Shown here: positions 7,867 to 16,103 of the stretch, piece after piece
How positions within the stretch are numbered: the first letter of the stretch is position 1
Layout of the letters: each line of letters starts with the position of its first letter
Source of the DNA: JAIBJN01 sp963784175
GTDB lineage: Bacteria > Actinomycetota > Thermoleophilia > Gaiellales > Gaiellaceae
Assembly: GCA_963784175.1 (NCBI GenBank)
Contig: CAWAQJ010000014.1
Span: forward strand, 186,001 to 250,000
Direction of reading: 5' to 3'
DNA: 64,000 bases
Program-made: the position numbers and the translations under genes
The notes under the pieces: model-generated
The model's input: the letters and a program-made list of their open reading frames with translations, nothing else
Database searches by the model: none
What the model was told of the DNA's origin: nothing

Positions 7867-7950
7867 ATGGAGCAGGACGGGGTCATCCGCAGGAACCCGA
7901 AGGTCGTCTACCGCGAGCTCGTGGGCGAGCGCGACCTGATCGCGGGCTGA
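7867..7950 (+). pseudogene. Truncated B1/PqqD-like RRE remnant (27 codons)
   Basis: The reading frame from the ATG at 7867 encodes only 27 residues; residues 10-27 are NPKVVYRELVGERDLIAG. This closely resembles the first beta strands of lasso B1 (PqqD-like RiPP recognition element) proteins, normally about 80-90 residues, and sits where B1 is expected, between exporter and cyclase. A TGA follows at once and the cyclase GTG is only 8 bases further, so the remaining 55-60 residues are absent rather than merely out of frame. It may be a deletion remnant, an assembly error, or a functional micro-ORF. The call rests on pattern similarity. Confidence 0.5.
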
Positions 7951-7958
7951 GCGGGACC

Positions 7959-9731
7959 GTGGGCTCGATCGCGGTCGTCCACCACGCGGGCTCCGCTCCG
8001 GACGGTGCGGCCGTCGAGCGCGCTCTCCGCGCCGCTCCGCACCGCGGGCACGCGCTCGAGGTGCGCACGCTCGACGCGGTCTCGCTCGGGATCTCCAATG
8101 CGCCGGAGCTCACAGACGCGTGGATCGCCTCGGCCGACGGTCGCACAGCGGTCGTGACCGGGACGCTCGACAACGCCGACGACCTCGGGCTCGACGGCGA
8201 CGATCCTGCCGCCCAGGTGCTGGCCGCCTTCGACGCCTGGGGAGAGGACGCGCCGGCCCGCCTGCGCGGCGTCTTCTCGGGGGCCTGGACGGACGGGACG
8301 AAGCTGGTCGTCTTCCGCGACCAACTGGGCCTCGCTCCGCTCTTCCATCGCGAGAGCCCGGACGGCTTCGTCGCGGCGACGGAAGGCAAGCAGGTCGCCG
8401 GGGGGGCCGGCATCGCCCGGGAGCCGGACGTGGAGGCGGTCGAGGCGATGTTCTTCGGCCGCTTCGACGCGCGGGGGACGATGCTCCGCGGGATCGAGCG
8501 CTTCCCGCGCGCGTCCTCTGCGACGGTCAACGGCGGCGGGCCGGCCTTCTTCCGCCGCTACTGGGATCCCGAGCCGCTCCTCGAGACCGCCCGGCTCAGC
8601 CTCGCCGAGGCGCACGAACAGCTCTCGGCCCTCGTGGAGCGCGCCGTACGGCGCAGCCTCACCGGGGCGGATGCGATCTCCCTCTCGGGCGGCATCGACT
8701 CGCCGACCATCGCCGCCTACGCGGCGCCGCGAGCCCGCGAGCTCACCGGCGATCCCCTGCTCGCAGTCTCCTCGGTCTACCCCGACGACCCGGGCGTCGA
8801 CGAATCGCGGTGGATCGAGCTCGTCACCGAGCACCTTGGCCTGCGGCTCCACGCGTACACGCCGACCTCCCGCCCGCTCGACGACGTCTCTCACTGGGTC
8901 GACGTTCTCGACGGGCCGGTCGACACGATGTCGATCCCGGAGCTGGCCGAGAACTACCGGACGGCACATGACCTCGGGGCTCGGAACGTCCTCACCGGCG
9001 AGATGGCCGAGTGGGTGTTCACGTTCGGGCAGCACCTGATCGGCCACCTCGTGCTCCACGGCCGGGCGCGCGCGTCGGTCGGCTGGGTGCGCGACCAGCG
9101 GGCGCGGGGCGCCTCGTGGAAGGTGATCACCCAGCGGGCGGGCCCTTCGCTCGTCTCGCCGCGGCTCGCGCTCGGCTACCTCCGCGCGCGGGGGCGTGAG
9201 GACTACCGGCAGCTACCGGAGTGGGTCGACGCCGAGGTGGCGGGGTCCCCCGGGCCCCGCCCCGACCTCGCCCGGCCCGCGCGGCGCCGCTGGCTCGAGC
9301 ACCAGCTCGCGCCGCTCGTCGGGGTCGGTGCGTACTCGTTCGACGCGGACGCGATCGTCGCGGCCGTCTGCGGCGTCCATGTCCGCAGGCCGCTCGTGGA
9401 CGTCGACCTCTGGGAGTTCGTGCTCTCGCTGCCGGCGGAGATCAAGTTCCCCAACGCCCTGCCCAAGAGCCTCCTGCGCGAGAGCGTGCGCGGACGACTG
9501 CCCGACGCCCTCCTCGACCGCACCGACAAGACCTACTTCAACGACTTCGCGCTCCGCACCGCCGACTACGACGGCCTGAGGCGATGGGCGCTCGCCTCCG
9601 AGGTGCGCATCGCCGGGGTCGACTACGGGCGGCTCGCCAAGCGGGTCGACGCGCGCGACCTCAACGTCGTCGAGCTCCTCTGGGCTTACGACCTCGCGCG
9701 CGCGCACGCCTATCTGGAGCTGTTCGCGTGA
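7959..9731 (+). CDS. Lasso-type macrolactam synthetase (asparagine-synthetase-like)
   Basis: 590 residues. The N-terminal Ntn-amidotransferase-like domain begins GSIAVVHHAG and lacks the Cys2 nucleophile of real glutaminases; the second half has the PP-loop SLSGGIDS (about residues 241-248) that adenylates a side-chain carboxylate. Losing glutaminase but keeping the AMP-forming loop is what lasso cyclases (C proteins) show. The C-terminal helical part includes SLPAEIKFPNALPKSLLRE and RTDKTYF, as in AsnB-type synthetases. GTG start at 7959; stop overlaps the next gene (GTGA). The product would join the core N-terminus to an Asp or Glu. Confidence 0.85.
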   Translation: MGSIAVVHHAGSAPDGAAVERALRAAPHRGHALEVRTLDAVSLGISNAPELTDAWIASADGRTAVVTGTLDNADDLGLDGDDPAAQVLAAFDAWGEDAPARLRGVFSGAWTDGTKLVVFRDQLGLAPLFHRESPDGFVAATEGKQVAGGAGIAREPDVEAVEAMFFGRFDARGTMLRGIERFPRASSATVNGGGPAFFRRYWDPEPLLETARLSLAEAHEQLSALVERAVRRSLTGADAISLSGGIDSPTIAAYAAPRARELTGDPLLAVSSVYPDDPGVDESRWIELVTEHLGLRLHAYTPTSRPLDDVSHWVDVLDGPVDTMSIPELAENYRTAHDLGARNVLTGEMAEWVFTFGQHLIGHLVLHGRARASVGWVRDQRARGASWKVITQRAGPSLVSPRLALGYLRARGREDYRQLPEWVDAEVAGSPGPRPDLARPARRRWLEHQLAPLVGVGAYSFDADAIVAAVCGVHVRRPLVDVDLWEFVLSLPAEIKFPNALPKSLLRESVRGRLPDALLDRTDKTYFNDFALRTADYDGLRRWALASEVRIAGVDYGRLAKRVDARDLNVVELLWAYDLARAHAYLELFA

Positions 9732-10615
9732 GCTCGGGCGCCTGTTACGGCTTCGGCGTGCGGTCGTCGGTGCCGCTCGAATATCTCCGTGCCGGGGAGG
9801 GCGAGCCGCTCGAGATCGCCGCGCCCGGGCCCGAGGGGCCCGCGCCCGACGACGCCCTCCTGGTCGAGTGGGAGCCCGCGCCCGAGCGGCCGCTCGAGGC
9901 ACGTCTGTACTCGGACGGCCGGGGCTTCCGGCTCTGGATCGGCGACGGCGGCTGGTTCTCGGTCGAACCGGCCGAGCGGCGCATCGAGGTGCCCGCCGAC
10001 GGCGGCATCAGGCGCGAGGAGCGCCTCTGGGGCATCCCCTCCCTCCTCTGCTTCCTCGCACGCGGCGACCTGCCCCTCCACGCCGCCGCGGTCGAGGCAA
10101 TGGGCGGAGCCGTCGTGGTCGCCGCGCCGCGGACCTACGGGAAGACGACGATGGCGGCCGCCTTTCATCGCGCCGGTCATCGCGTGCTGAGCGAGGACAC
10201 GACGTGCGTCCGCCTGGGGCCCGAGCCGGCCGTCGTCCCAGGCCCGGCGATGCTGCGCGTTCGCCACGACATCGCCCGTGAGCTCGAGCTTCCCTCGGTG
10301 CGGCTCGTCGGCGAAAGCGACGACCGCGTCCACTATGCGCTGGAGGAGCCGGGAGACTGTGAGCCCGTGCCGATCCGAGCCGTGGTCTTCCTCGACACAT
10401 CGGAAGGAGTGGCGGCGCTCGAGCCCGTCGAGCGGGCCGACGCGCTCCGCGACCTCTGGGCGCTCAGCTTCCGCCTGCCGACGGAGGACGACGTCGGCCG
10501 CTCCTTCGCGGCCGTGACGGACCTGGCCGCGACGGTTCCGGTCTGGCGCCTGCGCCGGCCGCTCGACCTCGCGGCGATCGAGGATGATCTCGAGCTGGTG
10601 CTCGCCGGTGTCTGA
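9728..10615 (+). CDS. HPr-kinase-like protein of lasso locus
   Basis: 295 residues. The C-terminal half looks like HPr kinase/phosphorylase: a conserved LPLHAAAVE segment, then a P-loop-like VAAPRTYGKTTMAAA (about residues 131-145), and LSEDTTCVRLG, which fits the HprK Walker B region. The P-loop is slightly off-consensus, with Tyr where the middle Gly or Ala usually lies. Homologues beside lasso cyclases phosphorylate the precursor (for example its C-terminal Ser); this precursor does end in Ser. Start and stop both overlap neighbours, so it belongs to the operon. Confidence 0.78.
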   Translation: MSSGACYGFGVRSSVPLEYLRAGEGEPLEIAAPGPEGPAPDDALLVEWEPAPERPLEARLYSDGRGFRLWIGDGGWFSVEPAERRIEVPADGGIRREERLWGIPSLLCFLARGDLPLHAAAVEAMGGAVVVAAPRTYGKTTMAAAFHRAGHRVLSEDTTCVRLGPEPAVVPGPAMLRVRHDIARELELPSVRLVGESDDRVHYALEEPGDCEPVPIRAVVFLDTSEGVAALEPVERADALRDLWALSFRLPTEDDVGRSFAAVTDLAATVPVWRLRRPLDLAAIEDDLELVLAGV

Positions 10616-11012
10616 GCCCTCCCTCCCCTTGCGCGCGAAGGCCGCGCTGGCCGTGCGGATCTGGGCGCTCCTGGCGCGGGTGCTCGTCGGCCTGCGCCGC
10701 GAGCCGCTCCCGGCCTTCGTCGCCCGCCTCGGGGAGACCGGCTCGCCGCGGCGCGAACGTCATTCGGCGGCCAAGTTGAGCCACGCCGTCGACCGCAGCC
10801 TCCGGATCGGCAGCCGGCGTCCACGCTGCCTCGTCAACGCGCTCGTCCTCTACCGCCTGTTGCGGGAGCAGGACGAGGCCCCGGAGCTCGTGATCGGCCT
10901 GCCGGCGCAGCCGACCGACAAGGACGCGCATGCATGGGTCGAGCTGGGCGGGGTCGACGTGGGGCCGCCGCCGGGTCGCAGCGGCCACGAGGAGCTCGCC
11001 CGCTTCAGCTAG
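10608..11012 (+). CDS. Lasso peptide biosynthesis B2 protein (leader protease)
   Basis: 134 residues starting at a GTG inside the end of the kinase gene. It has the transglutaminase-like B2 fold: Cys74 in RPRCLVNALVLYRLL, His108 in DAHAWVEL and Asp117 in GGVDVGP form the Cys-His-Asp triad. B2 removes the leader and depends on B1 (RRE) for leader binding; here B1 is only a remnant. The protein is complete and all catalytic residues are kept, so selection on this gene appears intact. It converges with the nucleotidyltransferase gene with a 4-base stop overlap. Confidence 0.87.
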   Translation: MSEPSLPLRAKAALAVRIWALLARVLVGLRREPLPAFVARLGETGSPRRERHSAAKLSHAVDRSLRIGSRRPRCLVNALVLYRLLREQDEAPELVIGLPAQPTDKDAHAWVELGGVDVGPPPGRSGHEELARFS

Positions 11013-12026
11013 TCGCTTCGGCGCTCATGCTCGGAGCGGCGCACGAAGGCGTTGCGCACCGCACGACCCGAACGGCGCAGCTTGCGCCCCCACGTCTCGC
11101 CGCGCTCGGGAGTGAGGTCGTCGCGGAGCTCGTCGATCGTGGCGCGCACCGCGAGCGAGCGCGGTAGCGCCGCGTGCCAGCCGACCCAGCGCGCGACGTG
11201 CTGCTCGAGCACCGTCCGCTCGCGGGCCTCGGAGAGGTTGCGCGCCCACGTCCGCAAGGGGCGTGGAGGCGATCCTGCGAGGAAGAGCGCCGCAGCGATC
11301 GCATCGGTCGTCCTCCAGAGGCGCGTCATCCCCCACGCCTCAGCGACGCGCTCGAGCTCGTCCCGATCGGCCTGGGCGGTCATGAGGGCGACGTCGAGCA
11401 GGTCGCGCAAGCGCGTGAGCGGCCCGTGCGTCCACGCGTGGGCGGCCAGTACGAGCGCGTGGTGCTCGGGCGAAGGAGCGAGCAGCCCCTGGACGCCGGT
11501 CGCTGACGGAACCGCGCCCTCCAGCAGCGCCTCGGCCGTGGGCGCGGCGAGCCAGGGCGGCCAGTTCGGCCGGCCGTGCACCTCGATCTCCACCGGCAGC
11601 CCGGGCCAGGCGAGCGGGAGCAGATGAGGCGCGTCAGCGTAGTAGTCGAGCGTTCCCCGCCTCTGCGAAGCCGGCGGCGAGAAGGCGCCGCTGCGCGTCA
11701 CCGGGATCGGGCGCTACGAGGTCGACGTCGCGGGAAACGCGCGTGGCCGGGTCGGGATAGAGCGCCGCGACCTCCGGGCCCTTGACGACGAGCAGCGGCC
11801 CCTCGACGGCGGCGCGGGCGCGGTGGAGATGGGCGCCTGCGGCGAGGGCGAAGGCCGCCCCCAGCCGCTCGGACTCCGCCGCGGGTTCGGGGACCTCCCG
11901 GCCGAGCGAACGCAGGCGCCGAGCGCCGAGCGGCTCGAGCCGGTGCACGGTGAGCGCCCTCTCGTCGGGCGCCGCGCCGATCAGCCGATCGACGTTGGAC
12001 CAGATGTCCTCGTTTGACACTCTCAC
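11009..12026 (-). pseudogene. Nucleotidyltransferase-family gene, frameshifted
   Basis: The N-terminal part (about 120 residues from GTG 12026) has LLVVKGPEVAALYPDPATRV and SRDVDLVAP, the KG...D-x-D core of NTP_transf_5-like proteins that often accompany lasso loci. That frame stops at 11634. The rest (TLDYYADAPHLLPLAWPGLP, EIEVHGRPNW, HHALVLAAHAWTH) continues in another frame down to 11009. Removing one base in the C run at 11655-11658 joins them cleanly (...AGFAEAG|TLDYYADAP...), giving about 338 residues. It may be a real frameshift or a sequencing error. It is antisense to and converging with B2; its start is divergent from the Na/Pi-type transporter. Confidence 0.8.
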
Positions 12027-12035
12027 AGGAGTGTC
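12016..12035. promoter_or_regulatory. Perfect 7-bp palindrome between divergent genes
   Basis: GACACTC and GAGTGTC flank a 6-base centre. It overlaps the GTG start of the nucleotidyltransferase and lies 18 bases before the GTG of the transporter, so it is well placed to act as an operator for both or as a hairpin in either mRNA. A related but imperfect ACACT...AGTGT occurs just upstream of the small gene at 26974. Confidence 0.4.
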
Positions 12036-12052
12036 CTACAAGTGGAAGGAGC

Positions 12053-13186
12053 GTGACCGCGTTCGCACGAGCCGAGGAGACCCGTCCGACCGCGCGCCGC
12101 CGGCGACCGCCCCTCGTCCCCACCCTCCGGCGCACCCTGGCGCTCCTGGGCGGGCTGTTCCTCTTCGTCGGAGCGCTGCAGCTGATGAAGACCGGAGCCG
12201 GGGCGCTCGGCGTGCTCCAGCCGGGGAGCGTGCTCGTCGAGAACGCGCTCTCGACCCTGGGCCTCGGCTGGCTCGGCGCGCTGATCGTGCTCTCGGGCTC
12301 GCCGGTCGCCGCGACGTCGCTGGCACTCGTCGCCGCCGGTGAGGAGTCGGGCGGCGCCCGCGGCCTCTCCGAGCTCGAGGGCTTCACCATGCTCACAGGC
12401 TCCCGGCTCGGCGCCGCGTTCGTCGTCCTGGTCGTCGCCGTCATCTATGCGATGCGCGCCGGAGAAGGCCATCGGCGCGCACCGGTCTCGACCGCCGTCC
12501 TCGCGCTCACTGCGACCGCGGTCGTCTACATCCCTGCTGCCGTGCTCGGCGCCCTGCTCCTCTCCTGGGAACCGTACGCCGGCCTCGAGCTCGGCTTCCC
12601 CGGCGGCTTCGTCGACCTGATCGACTTCGTCTACGGCGACATCGTCGAGCGGGCGAAGGAGCTGCCCGCCTTCGTCAGCTTCCTCGCGGGCGTCGGCGTC
12701 CTGCTGGTCGCGTTCAAGCTCATCGACACCGCGCTGCCAGACCTGGACGACGACCGTGTCGCGCGGCGACCGGCCTGGCTCCGGCGCAAGTGGCCGATGT
12801 TCGCGCTCGGCTCCGCCGTCGCGCTCGTGACGATGTCGGTCTCGGTCGCGCTCACCATTCTCGTCCCGCTCGTGGCGAAGAAGATGGTGCGCCAGGAGTA
12901 CGTGCTCCCCTACATCATGGGCGCGAACATCACGACGCTCGGCGACACGATGCTCGCCGCCTTCGCGCTCGACTCGCCCGCGGCCGTGCGCGTCGTGCTC
13001 GCGGAGGTGATCGCGGCGGGCTCGCTCAGCATCCTGCTCCTGGCGCTCGCGTATCCGGCCGTGTGGAGCGCGCTCTGGAGCACGCAGACCGCGATCACGC
13101 GCAGCCGGCCGAGGCTCGCGGCCTTCACGTTCAGCGTGTTCCTCATCCCGGTGCTGACGATCGCGCTCGCGGCCCTTTTCGGTTGA
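12053..13186 (+). CDS. Na/Pi-cotransporter-like membrane protein
   Basis: 377 residues with about nine hydrophobic segments. The two repeat-like motifs LSGSPVAATSLALVAAGE and MGANITTLGDTMLAAFALDS resemble the QSSSA/GANIGTT signatures of the Na+/phosphate cotransporter family. Divergence from the consensus (SGSP, ITTLGD) leaves the substrate open. GTG 12053 is chosen because GGAAGGAG lies directly upstream and the longer ORF would cross the palindrome. No PhoU domain follows the membrane part. It stands alone between the RiPP and polysaccharide regions. Confidence 0.65.
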   Translation: MTAFARAEETRPTARRRRPPLVPTLRRTLALLGGLFLFVGALQLMKTGAGALGVLQPGSVLVENALSTLGLGWLGALIVLSGSPVAATSLALVAAGEESGGARGLSELEGFTMLTGSRLGAAFVVLVVAVIYAMRAGEGHRRAPVSTAVLALTATAVVYIPAAVLGALLLSWEPYAGLELGFPGGFVDLIDFVYGDIVERAKELPAFVSFLAGVGVLLVAFKLIDTALPDLDDDRVARRPAWLRRKWPMFALGSAVALVTMSVSVALTILVPLVAKKMVRQEYVLPYIMGANITTLGDTMLAAFALDSPAAVRVVLAEVIAAGSLSILLLALAYPAVWSALWSTQTAITRSRPRLAAFTFSVFLIPVLTIALAALFG

Positions 13187-13422
13187 CCGGAGCGCCGCCA
13201 CCTCGCGGCCGAGCCTAGTCGAAAGTCCAGCCTGGTGGAAGAAACCGGGCGCGCGGGCCGTCCATTCGTTCATTGCTGGCGCTCCGCATGACTTGTAGGT
13301 TCGGAGGAGCCCGTGCGCGTCAGGGAGAGGCGTGTTCGGGGGGGCGTCCCAACTAGGGGAGTGGAAATGCGGCAACATGCGGTTGAGGCACAAGGCCCAG
13401 GCGGCCAGGGGGTACCCCGCAA

Positions 13423-14946
13423 ATGAGCACTGTCGAGCCTTTCGTCGGCCCAGGGCCGACCGACGGGCCCGTCGTCCTCGACAAGAGGACGCTGCACATT
13501 CTCGAGCGGCGGCGCTCGAGCGCGGTGCGCCTGCGGCGCGGCTGGCTCGTCCGGCGGATGCTCGTCCTCGCCGACCTCCTCGGTCTCACTCTGGCCTTCC
13601 TGGCGGCAACGGTCATCTTCGACCAGACCGCCCAGAACGACGTCGTCAGCTCGCAGCTCGAGCTGCTGATCTTCTGCCTGAGCCTGCCGGCCTGGGTGGT
13701 CGTCGCGAAGCTCTACGGCCTCTACGACTTCGACGAGGAGCGCACCGACCACTCGACCGCCGACGACCTCGTCGGGGTCCTCCACCTGGTCACGGTCGGA
13801 AGCTGGCTCTTCTTCGCCTTCGCCGCGGTCACGCAGCGCGCCGACCCCGGGTTCGCCCGACTCCTCGGCTTCTGGCTCTTCGCCATCGCCGTCATCACCG
13901 TGGGCCGGGCGATCGCGCGTGGGGTCGCGCGGCGCCACCTCGCCTACGTCCAGAACACGATCATCGTCGGAGCGGGCGACGTCGGCCAGCTCGTGGCGAA
14001 GAAGCTGCGGCAGCATCCCGAGTACGGGCTCAACCTCGTAGGCTTCGTCGACGACCAGCCCAAGGAGCGGATCTCCAGCCTCTCGGACATCGCCCTCCTC
14101 GGCGGGCTCGGCCAGCTTCCGCAGATGGTCCAGATCCTGGACGTCGAGCGCGTGATCGTCGCCTTCTCGAACGACTCGCACGAGGAGATGCTCGACCTGA
14201 TCCGCGACCTCAAGGACCTCGACATTCAGATCGACCTCGTCCCGCGCTTCTTCGAGGTCATCGGGACGAACGTCGGGATTCACACGGCTGAAGGGCTTCC
14301 GCTGATCGGCCTGCCGGCCCTGCGCCTCTCGCGCTCGTCGAAGGCGATCAAGCGGACGATGGACCTGGCGCTCTCGATCACGGGGCTTGTGCTCCTCGCG
14401 CCGCTCTTCGCCGCCGTCGCCGTGTGGATCAAGATCGACTCCCGCGGGCCCGTCCTCTTCCGCCAGCTGCGGATGGGCGCCGGCGACCAGACCTTCGAGA
14501 TCTTCAAGTTCCGCACCATGGACCTGGACGCGGATTCCCGCAAGCACGAGTTCGTCGCCCTGAACAAGCACAACGGCAACGGCGGCGACCCTCGCATGTT
14601 CAAGATCCCCAACGACCCGCGCGTCACCCGCTCGGGCAGCTGGCTTCGCCGCTTCTCCATCGACGAGCTGCCGCAGCTCATCAACGTCGTCCGTGGCGAG
14701 ATGAGCCTCGTCGGCCCCCGTCCCCTCATTCTCGAGGAGGATCAGCACGTCGTCGACTGGCGCCGGCAGCGCCTCAACCTGAAGCCGGGCATCACCGGCC
14801 TCTGGCAGGTCCTCGGCCGCGACGACATCCCGTTCGAGGAGATGGTCAGGCTCGACTACGTCTACGTCACGACGTGGTCGATGCTGAACGACCTGAAGCT
14901 GATTCTTCGCACCGTCCCCGCCCTGTATCGGGCGCGGGCGGGCTAG
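13423..14946 (+). CDS. Polyprenyl glycosylphosphotransferase (exopolysaccharide initiating sugar transferase)
   Basis: 507 residues. The N-terminal half has four membrane helices (for example RMLVLADLLGLTLAFLAATV) and a CoA/NAD-binding-like domain (IIVGAGDVGQLVAKKL). The C-terminal half is a bacterial sugar transferase: KRTMDLALSITGLVLLAP, GPVLFRQLRMG, DELPQLINVVRGEMSLVGPRP, KPGITGLWQV. Such WbaP/EpsE-type enzymes transfer a sugar phosphate from a UDP-sugar onto undecaprenyl phosphate, starting repeat-unit assembly. ATG with AGGGGG upstream. The 236 bases before it hold no gene I can support. It starts the biosynthetic run continuing to 22.9 kb. Confidence 0.93.
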   Translation: MSTVEPFVGPGPTDGPVVLDKRTLHILERRRSSAVRLRRGWLVRRMLVLADLLGLTLAFLAATVIFDQTAQNDVVSSQLELLIFCLSLPAWVVVAKLYGLYDFDEERTDHSTADDLVGVLHLVTVGSWLFFAFAAVTQRADPGFARLLGFWLFAIAVITVGRAIARGVARRHLAYVQNTIIVGAGDVGQLVAKKLRQHPEYGLNLVGFVDDQPKERISSLSDIALLGGLGQLPQMVQILDVERVIVAFSNDSHEEMLDLIRDLKDLDIQIDLVPRFFEVIGTNVGIHTAEGLPLIGLPALRLSRSSKAIKRTMDLALSITGLVLLAPLFAAVAVWIKIDSRGPVLFRQLRMGAGDQTFEIFKFRTMDLDADSRKHEFVALNKHNGNGGDPRMFKIPNDPRVTRSGSWLRRFSIDELPQLINVVRGEMSLVGPRPLILEEDQHVVDWRRQRLNLKPGITGLWQVLGRDDIPFEEMVRLDYVYVTTWSMLNDLKLILRTVPALYRARAG

Positions 14947-14984
14947 CGACCTCGTTCTGCGTCACACTGAGAGCCGGGTAGCAC

Positions 14985-16103
14985 ATGACTACGGTCGTCT
15001 TCGCAGTAGGAACTCGCCCTAACTTCGTCAAGATGGCGCCCGTCATCGAGGCGTGTGGGCGGCGCGGTCTCTTCCGCCAGCTCGTCGTGCACACGGGCCA
15101 GCACTACGACGAGCGCATGTCGACCGAGATCCTCGACGACCTCGGCTTCCCGCAGCCCGACCGCTTTCTCGGCATCGGCTCGGGCTCCCACGGCGAACAG
15201 ACCGGCTTCACCCTCGTCGCGTTCGAGCGCGTCCTCCTCGAGGAGCGCCCGGAGCTCGTGGTCGTGAGCGGCGACGTCAACGCCACGCTCGCGTGCGCGC
15301 TTGCCGCCTCCAAGCTCGGCATCCGGGTCGCCCACGTCGAGTCCGGCCTCCGCTCGCGCGACTGGACGATGCCGGAGGAGCAGAACCGCGTGCTCACCGA
15401 CCGGCTCTCGGACCTCCTCTTCACGCACAGCCCCGAGGCCCACGACAACCTCGAGGCGGAGGGAATCGACCCCGCGCGCGTCCACTACGTCGGCAACACG
15501 ATGATCGACACGCTGCGCCGGCTCGAGCGCGAGGCCCGGGCCCGCGAGGCCTGGACGCGGTACGGCGCGCGGGAACGCGGCTACGCCCTCATCACGCTCC
15601 ACCGCCCGTCGAACGTCGACGACGAGAGCAGCCTCCGCGCCGTGGTCGACGCCCTGGTCGGACTGGCCGAGCGAACGAAGGTCCTCTTTCCGATCCACCC
15701 GCGCACGCGCGCGAACCTCGCCTCCGGCGACGGCCTCGCGCGCCTCGAGGCGGCCGGCGTGGCCTGCCTCGACCCGCTCGGGTACCTCGACTTCCTCTCG
15801 CTGGAGAGCGGCGCCTCGATCATCGTCACCGACTCCGGGGGCCTCCAGGAGGAGGCCGCCGCGCTGGGGGTGCCCTGCTACACGCTGCGGGCGAACACGG
15901 AGCGCCCCATCACGATCCTCCAGGGGACGAACACGCTCATCGGCGACGACCCGAAGGCGATCGCCGACATCGATCCTGCAGGAAGAGCGCACGCGCCCTG
16001 CGCGATCCCGCTGTGGGACGGCAAGGCCGCCGAGCGGGTCGCCGACGTCCTCGCGACCGCCGTCGCGTCGTCCCTCGACCCGCGGATCGCGACGAGCGCG
16101 TGA
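14985..16103 (+). CDS. wecB: UDP-N-acetylglucosamine 2-epimerase (non-hydrolysing)
   Basis: 372 residues, the usual length. Signatures are FAVGTRPNFVKMAPVIEA, VVHTGQHYDERMS, HVESGLRSRDWTMPEEQNR, ITLHRPSNVDD, and VTDSGGLQEEAAALGVPCYT. The enzyme interconverts UDP-GlcNAc and UDP-ManNAc in the cytoplasm, feeding ManNAc into surface polysaccharide; the following WecG/TagA transferase commonly uses UDP-ManNAc or its derivative, so the pair makes a coherent step. Its stop overlaps that gene's GTG. The name wecB is by family; specificity is inferred. Confidence 0.93.
   Translation: MTTVVFAVGTRPNFVKMAPVIEACGRRGLFRQLVVHTGQHYDERMSTEILDDLGFPQPDRFLGIGSGSHGEQTGFTLVAFERVLLEERPELVVVSGDVNATLACALAASKLGIRVAHVESGLRSRDWTMPEEQNRVLTDRLSDLLFTHSPEAHDNLEAEGIDPARVHYVGNTMIDTLRRLEREARAREAWTRYGARERGYALITLHRPSNVDDESSLRAVVDALVGLAERTKVLFPIHPRTRANLASGDGLARLEAAGVACLDPLGYLDFLSLESGASIIVTDSGGLQEEAAALGVPCYTLRANTERPITILQGTNTLIGDDPKAIADIDPAGRAHAPCAIPLWDGKAAERVADVLATAVASSLDPRIATSA

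Noticed and set aside
13187..13422. Possible riboswitch before the sugar transferase gene
   Set aside because: I could not match any known aptamer core or find convincing paired arms; treated as an unassigned leader.
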